This document shows positions 59,050-64,000 of a stretch of DNA of 64,000 bases, piece after piece (within the stretch, counting starts at the first letter, position 1; each line of letters opens with the position of its first letter). Under the pieces are notes generated by a model that made no database searches, was not told the DNA's origin, and saw nothing but the letters and a program-made list of their open reading frames with translations. This DNA comes from Alistipes sp. (lineage in GTDB: Bacteria; Bacteroidota; Bacteroidia; Bacteroidales; Rikenellaceae). The position numbers and the translations under genes were made by a program. The stretch lies in NCBI GenBank assembly GCA_017547175.1, contig JAFYQI010000003.1:35771-99770 (forward strand), written 5' to 3'.

Positions 59050-60633
59050 CTATTGTTGTCGCTCAATTTGCACAAAATCGAAATCGGCATAGGCCGACGA
59101 GGACACCACATTGGGCGATAGACAGAAGATGCCCACCTTGGCACCGATCCAAACACCCGGTGCCACTGCATAGCGACCTCCGATCGCCTGAAAATGCTCC
59201 CCATCAAGACTATAAGCAAAACGGCAATACGCATCTTCATCGAGGTAGAGGCGCAACCAAATTCGATCCGAAGCAACACACTGCTCAGCCTCCACCTGCG
59301 GACGATTCGGATATTTATCGCTCTTGCCACTATAGAGGCGCACGCGGTTGCCCTCCTCGCAACGCTCCAGGGCGATGAAGGTATAGGGGTTACCGTGCAT
59401 CACCAATCCGGCACGCTCACCTTCTACGGTAAAATGGCTCTCCAAGCAGGTGGTCACCATCGGGGTTGGCTCGGCAATCTTTTGCAGCAGCAGATTCCCC
59501 GCAAAGTGAAGATTTCCCTCCTCCGAAGGGCACGATGCCGCATACAGACGCATCCACCCCTTACGTGCACGCAATGAATACCACGCCGACTGTTCGTAGG
59601 CGTGCCACTGCCACTGACGACCAAGCTTCTTCGCGGCAAACTCGTCCGAGGTCTGCGGAATGGCGATCGGATAGCTCTTTCCCACATCGGGTTTTCGACC
59701 GCCTAACAACGGAGTTCCAACCCCATCTCCGTCGGGATCTTCGCCGATCACAATCCAATCATCCGCTCCCCAACATGCCGGTTGCAGATGACAAACACGA
59801 CCGTAGATACCCTTCGATTGGAAGTGGATAAACCACCACTCGCCCGTTTGCGTCTCAACCAAACCGCCCTGATGCGGGCCGTTGATGCCGTTATCACCTG
59901 CCTGCAAAACGCGACGTGCCTCATAGGGGCCATAGATGTTTTTCGCACGCAACACCGTCTGCCAACCCATCGAGACGCCTCCTGCCGGAGCAAAGATGTA
60001 ATACCAGCCGTTTCGCTTGGTCATCTTCATTCCCTCCAACACAGGGTTCTCCTTCGTATTGTGGTAGACCGTCACGCCGTTATCCAGCAAGCGCAGACCA
60101 TCCTCCGACATGCGGTGCATGATGGCCGGGCCACCTCGGTGGATGCTGTGCACGAGGTAGGCTTGACCGTCCTCATCCCAGAAGGGGCAGGGATCCTCCC
60201 ACTTCACCACATCGACCATCTGATGCAGCTCCCACTTCCCGAGCGGATTCTTCGTGCGCGCCACAAACAGACCGTCGTAGGGGGTGCAGAAATAGACATA
60301 GAAGACCCCCTTGTGGTAACGAATCGAGGGAGCCCACGATCCTTCGCCGTGGACGGGATGGGTGTACTTATCTTGAGGCAGGCGGTCGTAGATATGGTTT
60401 ACGATCTGCCAATTGACCAAATCTTTCGAGTGCAGCAGCGGAATGCCCGGCATGCAGGTAAAGCTCGAGGCCACCATCCAATAATCATCCCCCACGCGAA
60501 TCACATCGGGATCCGAGTAGTCGGCATACAGAATCGGATTGCGGTAGGTACCGTCACCCTGATCGGGAATCCATTGGGCTTGGGCCACCCCTCCGACCAC
60601 AAGCAGCAAAAGTAGAAGCAACGCTCTTTTCAT
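59050..60633 (-). CDS. Family 43 glycoside hydrolase (arabinofuranosidase/xylosidase type)
   Basis: A signal peptide (MKRALLLLLLLVVGGVAQAQ) precedes a five-bladed propeller with GH43 catalytic acids: base Asp in RNPILYADYSDPDVIRVGDD, pKa-modulating Asp in KWEDPCPFWDEDGQAYLVHS and acid Glu in NPVLEGMKMTKRNGWYYIFA. After about residue 320 a beta-sandwich of the GH43_C2/DUF1349 type follows (GRQWQWHAYEQSAWYSLRAR, ESHFTVEGERAGLVMHGNPY). This layout matches subfamily 12-like xylan or arabinoxylan enzymes, but the substrate is not fixed. The protein of 527 residues is probably periplasmic. A -7 box TATCTTTG at 60657-60664 supplies a promoter inside a repeated segment. Confidence 0.92.
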   Translation of the reverse strand: MKRALLLLLLLVVGGVAQAQWIPDQGDGTYRNPILYADYSDPDVIRVGDDYWMVASSFTCMPGIPLLHSKDLVNWQIVNHIYDRLPQDKYTHPVHGEGSWAPSIRYHKGVFYVYFCTPYDGLFVARTKNPLGKWELHQMVDVVKWEDPCPFWDEDGQAYLVHSIHRGGPAIMHRMSEDGLRLLDNGVTVYHNTKENPVLEGMKMTKRNGWYYIFAPAGGVSMGWQTVLRAKNIYGPYEARRVLQAGDNGINGPHQGGLVETQTGEWWFIHFQSKGIYGRVCHLQPACWGADDWIVIGEDPDGDGVGTPLLGGRKPDVGKSYPIAIPQTSDEFAAKKLGRQWQWHAYEQSAWYSLRARKGWMRLYAASCPSEEGNLHFAGNLLLQKIAEPTPMVTTCLESHFTVEGERAGLVMHGNPYTFIALERCEEGNRVRLYSGKSDKYPNRPQVEAEQCVASDRIWLRLYLDEDAYCRFAYSLDGEHFQAIGGRYAVAPGVWIGAKVGIFCLSPNVVSSSAYADFDFVQIERQQ

Positions 60634-60662
60634 GAATCATCGAGATTGATACATTACAAAGA

Positions 60663-60780
60663 TACGAATAAGCGAGCAAGAAATATGAAGCTTGCTTCGA
60701 TATTTTTTTCAGCGAGCGAAAGTATCTTCGAGCGTCAGCTCAAAGTACGAATAAGCGAGCAAGAAATATGAAGCTTGCTT
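60663..60780. repeat. 35-base direct repeat upstream of the GH43 gene
   Basis: The 35 bases 60663-60697 are identical to 60746-60780 (they begin TACGAATAAGCGAGCAAGAA and end GAAGCTTGCTT), 83 bases apart. The first copy abuts the GH43 -7 box; before the second lies CAAAGTA, a TACTTTG box on the minus strand. It appears to be a duplicated promoter-region cassette. Confidence 0.88.
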
Positions 60781-60853
60781 AATGTTTAACTAGTCCATAA
60801 TTTTTATGGGACACTAATGATCTTTGATAAATCACCGAGAATGGATTGGGTTA

Positions 60854-60888
60854 CAAAAAAACGTGGGTTACAAATTTTGTAACCCACG
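60854..60888 (-). terminator. Terminator of the BspA-like gene
   Basis: On the minus strand CGTGGGTTACAAA / TTTGTAACCCACG (13 pairs, almost no loop) followed by seven T, 25 bases past the stop codon. Confidence 0.88.
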
Positions 60889-60912
60889 AATGAATGGTCA
60901 TACAGTGTTTAT

Positions 60913-63900
60913 CTACTGATTTTTGGGAATAAAGACATATCCGCGATCTGTACCTTCATGGTCAGATTCATCTTTGTCATACACGATTCTAATTTTGTGT
61001 GGACCAGGGGTTATACCGCTAAATTTGACCTCCGTATACCCAGAGAACGACGTGTCACTACTTACATCACCTTCGGTATCCATAATAAAAGTGCTATCAA
61101 GGTAGATTTTCAAATAATCGGCCACTTCACTATCGCAACGAACGTATATCGAGAATTCCTCATAGCCAATTATCTCTATTCTCATTTCGGCATTGCCTCT
61201 ATTGCTGTGGTAGTTGCTGAAACTTTCGTAAACACCATCATAGAGTGCAGAATCCGGATTAGGTGCCGTCGAATTCCGCCATTGATTATTGAGATCTATG
61301 GTGTATGATTTAGCAAGAGACGGACCCTGTGTAATAGTTGTGGTTGCACTCCTGCCAAGATACGAAAACGATATCGTATGCTCAACCGACTCCGTTAAAG
61401 AGGTATTCATATCAAATTGGCTTGATGTTACCTCGCCTGTCATCGGAATATCCTTAACTTGATAGCGATTGAACGACACGCCATTTGTCATTGCAGAATA
61501 ACGTATGGTTGTAGAGGTCATATAACCAGGAACATCATCGGCCTCGATCGTCAGCGATGTACATTCGGTCGGTGTGTAGTCAGCAATAATACTATATCCA
61601 CTCCATATCGAGGCTGCTTTATATGTATCATATGCAACGATCTGCACATAAATTTTGCGTCCCGAAGCGTTGTTGTAGAACACATATTCATTACCTAAAG
61701 TCGGAGGGGTCACAGCAAAACAATAGACATCTTTGAGCGATGTGCAATTACGGAAGGCACCCATTCCAATCGATGTAACGCTATCAGGGATCGTAACACT
61801 CGTAAGCGCCTCGCACCAATCGAATGCATAATTGGCAATGGTCTTCACGCTATTACCCATGACCACATTTTGAAGCGCACGACAATATTGAAATGCATAA
61901 TATCCGATATGAGTTACGCTATCCGGTATGGTAATGCTTTTAAGAGCTGTACAATTATAGAATGTCTCCATGCCAATTGAAGAGATACTATTCGGAAGAG
62001 TAATACTCATAAGGCTTGTGCAGTATTTGAATGCGTACTGTCCAAGAGAAGTTACGCTATCCGGAATAGTAACACTTTTCAGTGTACTGCACTCAACGAA
62101 GGCTCTCTCTCCAATAGTTGTTAGCTCTGCATCAAAGGTGATTACACCCTGGCCATTCTCATAGGTATTCGACACGATGTTGGCATCACCAAAAGCATCC
62201 GTTGCATAGGTATATGGGCTTACAATCTTACCATCGGTCGAGGTGTACAAAATCTTATTGTTGATAAGAGCCTCTACGGGTTCTTCGGCAATCAGATCAG
62301 CATAGATACTCCAACCTGTGGCCGTTTTATAAGCATTGAGAATGCTGTCGTCGCTTGATGCGGGCACATAGATTTTGGAGATAGGAGACGAACTGAACAT
62401 TTCTTCACCTCCGGCCGGCGGCGTGGACGGTTTACAATAGACAACGGCAAGTTTATCGCACACGACGAATGCCCCATTGCCAATAGTCTTTACGCTTTCA
62501 GGGATCGTGAGGCTCATAAGGTTTTCACACCCTTGGAATACATAATGTCCAATTGTTGTTACCTCTTCGGGAATCGTAACGCTTACAAGGTTATCACAGC
62601 CATGGAATGCATGGCTACCAATCGAGGTTACGCTATTTGGAAGAATTATACTGGCGAGATTGTCGTAACCTTCGAATGCAGATACACCAATTTCCGTTAC
62701 CTTACCATCGAAAGTGATAACACCCTTGCCGTCGGTGTAGGTGTTGGATTGAATCGCTACGCCAAAAGCACCAGTTCTAGAAGGCTTAACGATATTACCA
62801 TCGGTTGAAGTGTACCAAATCTGGTTAGCTGCAGGTGTGGGTTCAGCCTCCTCGACAATATCAGCAGCGTAATCACTCCAATGCTCAGCCGCTTTGTAGG
62901 CGTTGGCCGAGCCGGCAGGGACATAGATTTTACGATCCTCAGCGTTATTTGCAAACATGTTATTTCCTCCCGTCGGCGGCGTGGTCGGTTTGCAATAGAC
63001 GCTCTTTAGGCTTGTGCAATAAGAGAATGCATGCCATCCAATCGTTGTCACCCCCTCGGGAAGCGTGATGCTTGCAAGGCTTGTGCAACGAGCGAATGTG
63101 CCCTGTTCAATCGTTGTCACCCCCTCGGGAAGCGTGATGCTCGCAAGGCTTTCGCAATATCGGAATGCATCCTCTCCAATTGTCGTCACACTTTCGGGAA
63201 GCGTGATGCTTGCAAGGTCTGTGCAACCATAGAATGCCCATTCTCCAATCGTCGTTACCCCCTCGGGAAGCGTGATGCTCGCAAGGCTTTCGCAACCAGA
63301 GAATGCACGATATCCAATCGTCGTGACCCCCTCGGGAACAGTGTAGGTGGTCAATCCGGCAGGCGCAAAAGCAATAAGAACATTCTCTTTGATCAAACAT
63401 CGACCATTGTCAGAAGCGTATTTACCTTCAAAATGTTGCAAATTGCTACAACCAGCAAACGCGCCTGCTCCAAGTTCCGTTACACTTTCAGGAATCGTAA
63501 TACTCGCAAGGCTTGTGCAATAATAGAATGCAGACTCTCCAATCGTCGTTACCCCCTCGGGAAGCGTGATACTTGCAAGGCTTGTGCAAGCCTGGAATGC
63601 ATAACTTCCAATCGTCATCACCCCCTCGGGAAGCGTGATGCTCGCAAGGCTTGTGCAATTAACGAATGCACTCTGTTCAATCGTCGTCAAACTCTCGGGC
63701 AGCGTGATGCTCGCAAGGCTGGTGCAATTATAGAATGCCTGCTTACCAATTGTCGTCACATCCCCCTCGAAGGTAATGACACCCTTGCCGTCGGTGTAGG
63801 TGTTGGATTTAATCGCTACGCCAAAAGCACCAGTTTTATAAAGCGTAACGATATTACCATCGGTTGAAGTGTACCAAATCTGGTTGCTCGGTACAGAATT

Positions 63901-64000
63901 CGGCGCTTTGCATTTTGCCTCGAATGCCGGCATGTTTTTGGTGACGTTACGCGTGAAGATCTGCTCGTTCGACGTGCTTTTGGTGCACACCTTTCCCTCG
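60913..64000 (-). CDS. BspA-like leucine-rich-repeat surface protein, 5' end cut by the window
   Basis: The frame is open through the window edge, so the start and any signal peptide lie outside. About 1028 residues are visible. Three modules each open with a (N)QIWYTSTDG(N)IV header (near residues 34, 386 and 575 counted from 63990), continue SNTYTDGKGVITF and then carry 10, 4 and 6 BspA-type (LRR_5) repeats of 23 residues, for example ITLPEGVTTIGEWAFYGCTD. Each module closes with a PPTGGNNMF / KIYVPAGSANAYKAA segment. The C-terminal 215 residues (from about 810) are two beta domains, the first BACON-like. Relatives are surface adhesins or host-interaction proteins. No type IX sorting domain is at the C terminus. 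Confidence 0.88.
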   Translation of the reverse strand, partial: EGKVCTKSTSNEQIFTRNVTKNMPAFEAKCKAPNSVPSNQIWYTSTDGNIVTLYKTGAFGVAIKSNTYTDGKGVITFEGDVTTIGKQAFYNCTSLASITLPESLTTIEQSAFVNCTSLASITLPEGVMTIGSYAFQACTSLASITLPEGVTTIGESAFYYCTSLASITIPESVTELGAGAFAGCSNLQHFEGKYASDNGRCLIKENVLIAFAPAGLTTYTVPEGVTTIGYRAFSGCESLASITLPEGVTTIGEWAFYGCTDLASITLPESVTTIGEDAFRYCESLASITLPEGVTTIEQGTFARCTSLASITLPEGVTTIGWHAFSYCTSLKSVYCKPTTPPTGGNNMFANNAEDRKIYVPAGSANAYKAAEHWSDYAADIVEEAEPTPAANQIWYTSTDGNIVKPSRTGAFGVAIQSNTYTDGKGVITFDGKVTEIGVSAFEGYDNLASIILPNSVTSIGSHAFHGCDNLVSVTIPEEVTTIGHYVFQGCENLMSLTIPESVKTIGNGAFVVCDKLAVVYCKPSTPPAGGEEMFSSSPISKIYVPASSDDSILNAYKTATGWSIYADLIAEEPVEALINNKILYTSTDGKIVSPYTYATDAFGDANIVSNTYENGQGVITFDAELTTIGERAFVECSTLKSVTIPDSVTSLGQYAFKYCTSLMSITLPNSISSIGMETFYNCTALKSITIPDSVTHIGYYAFQYCRALQNVVMGNSVKTIANYAFDWCEALTSVTIPDSVTSIGMGAFRNCTSLKDVYCFAVTPPTLGNEYVFYNNASGRKIYVQIVAYDTYKAASIWSGYSIIADYTPTECTSLTIEADDVPGYMTSTTIRYSAMTNGVSFNRYQVKDIPMTGEVTSSQFDMNTSLTESVEHTISFSYLGRSATTTITQGPSLAKSYTIDLNNQWRNSTAPNPDSALYDGVYESFSNYHSNRGNAEMRIEIIGYEEFSIYVRCDSEVADYLKIYLDSTFIMDTEGDVSSDTSFSGYTEVKFSGITPGPHKIRIVYDKDESDHEGTDRGYVFIPKNQ

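Noticed and set aside
62990..63780. Regular repeats that could suggest a CRISPR array
   Set aside because: The period is 69 bases, the repeats encode in-frame leucine-rich repeats, and there are no unique spacers or cas genes.
63031..63867. A 278-codon plus-strand frame with internal repeats
   Set aside because: It is the antisense of the 69-base leucine-rich-repeat array; its regularity comes from the real gene on the minus strand.

Overview
The window looks like chromosomal DNA of a Bacteroidota gut-type bacterium, most probably an Alistipes-like member of the Rikenellaceae. The grounds are a SusC/SusD pair, a PorX response regulator, a CTnDOT-type integrase, a Bacteroidetes-type omega subunit and BamD, TTTG / TAnnTTTG promoters, and gene orders known from Bacteroidetes. 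Most genes are housekeeping and intact. The genus is an inference from overall gene content and was not tested by a search.

Layout: 1-10.6 kb is one minus-strand run (RNase E/G, mfd, coaX, beta-barrel protein, TPR protein, lptC, CorC-type membrane protein). At 10.9-13.9 kb lie a tiny bS22/mS38-like ribosomal protein gene, HU, a SRPBCC protein, tsaE and porX. At 14.1-15.3 kb is a lone tyrosine recombinase. At 15.5-21.3 kb is a SusC/SusD/lipoprotein operon with no enzyme beside it. The stretch 21.9-25.7 kb holds a small secreted protein, a porin plus YeiH-type anion exporter pair, and a secreted GDSL hydrolase. At 25.9-30.8 kb are an NSS transporter, folB, tyrS and dnaX. At 30.8-31.2 kb is repeat-rich intergenic DNA, followed by an iron alcohol dehydrogenase, rsmG, an ECF sigma factor and a glycosyltransferase. 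At 35.1-42.7 kb a plus-strand run holds tgt, an LptF/G permease, a PASTA protein, a pseudouridine synthase, a GH28 lipoprotein and a YgiQ-type radical SAM protein. At 43.2-48.6 kb are tRNA-Thr, threonine dehydrogenase, an alpha/beta hydrolase, a META lipoprotein, DUF721, recF, a TPR protein and ribH. At 48.6-49.5 kb is a gene-poor stretch with a very acidic reading frame and a duplicated tRNA-His tail. At 49.6-53.6 kb are recN, coaBC, rpoZ and bamD. At 53.8-57.9 kb are greA, rho, a S1/P1 nuclease and an AraC-type regulator. At 58-60.6 kb are a GT90-like transferase and a GH43 enzyme. At 60.9-64 kb is a BspA-like leucine-rich-repeat protein cut by the window end.

How the genes work together: envelope assembly recurs (LptC, LptF/G permease, BamD, beta-barrel proteins, sugar transferases), as do DNA repair and replication (Mfd, RecF, RecN, DnaX), transcription control (GreA, Rho, omega, ECF sigma, PorX) and CoA synthesis (CoaX, CoaBC). 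The carbohydrate parts (SusCD, GH28, GH43) are scattered rather than in one utilisation locus.

The most interesting signals are not whole genes: A10 runs at the domain boundaries of both dnaX and coaBC, where a slip in either direction meets a stop within five codons; a mosaic intergenic element present in inverted copies upstream of dnaX and tgt, each carrying a full promoter; a diverged tandem duplication ending in the tRNA-His 3' tail; and a 62-codon, 35-acidic-residue open frame without a start codon.
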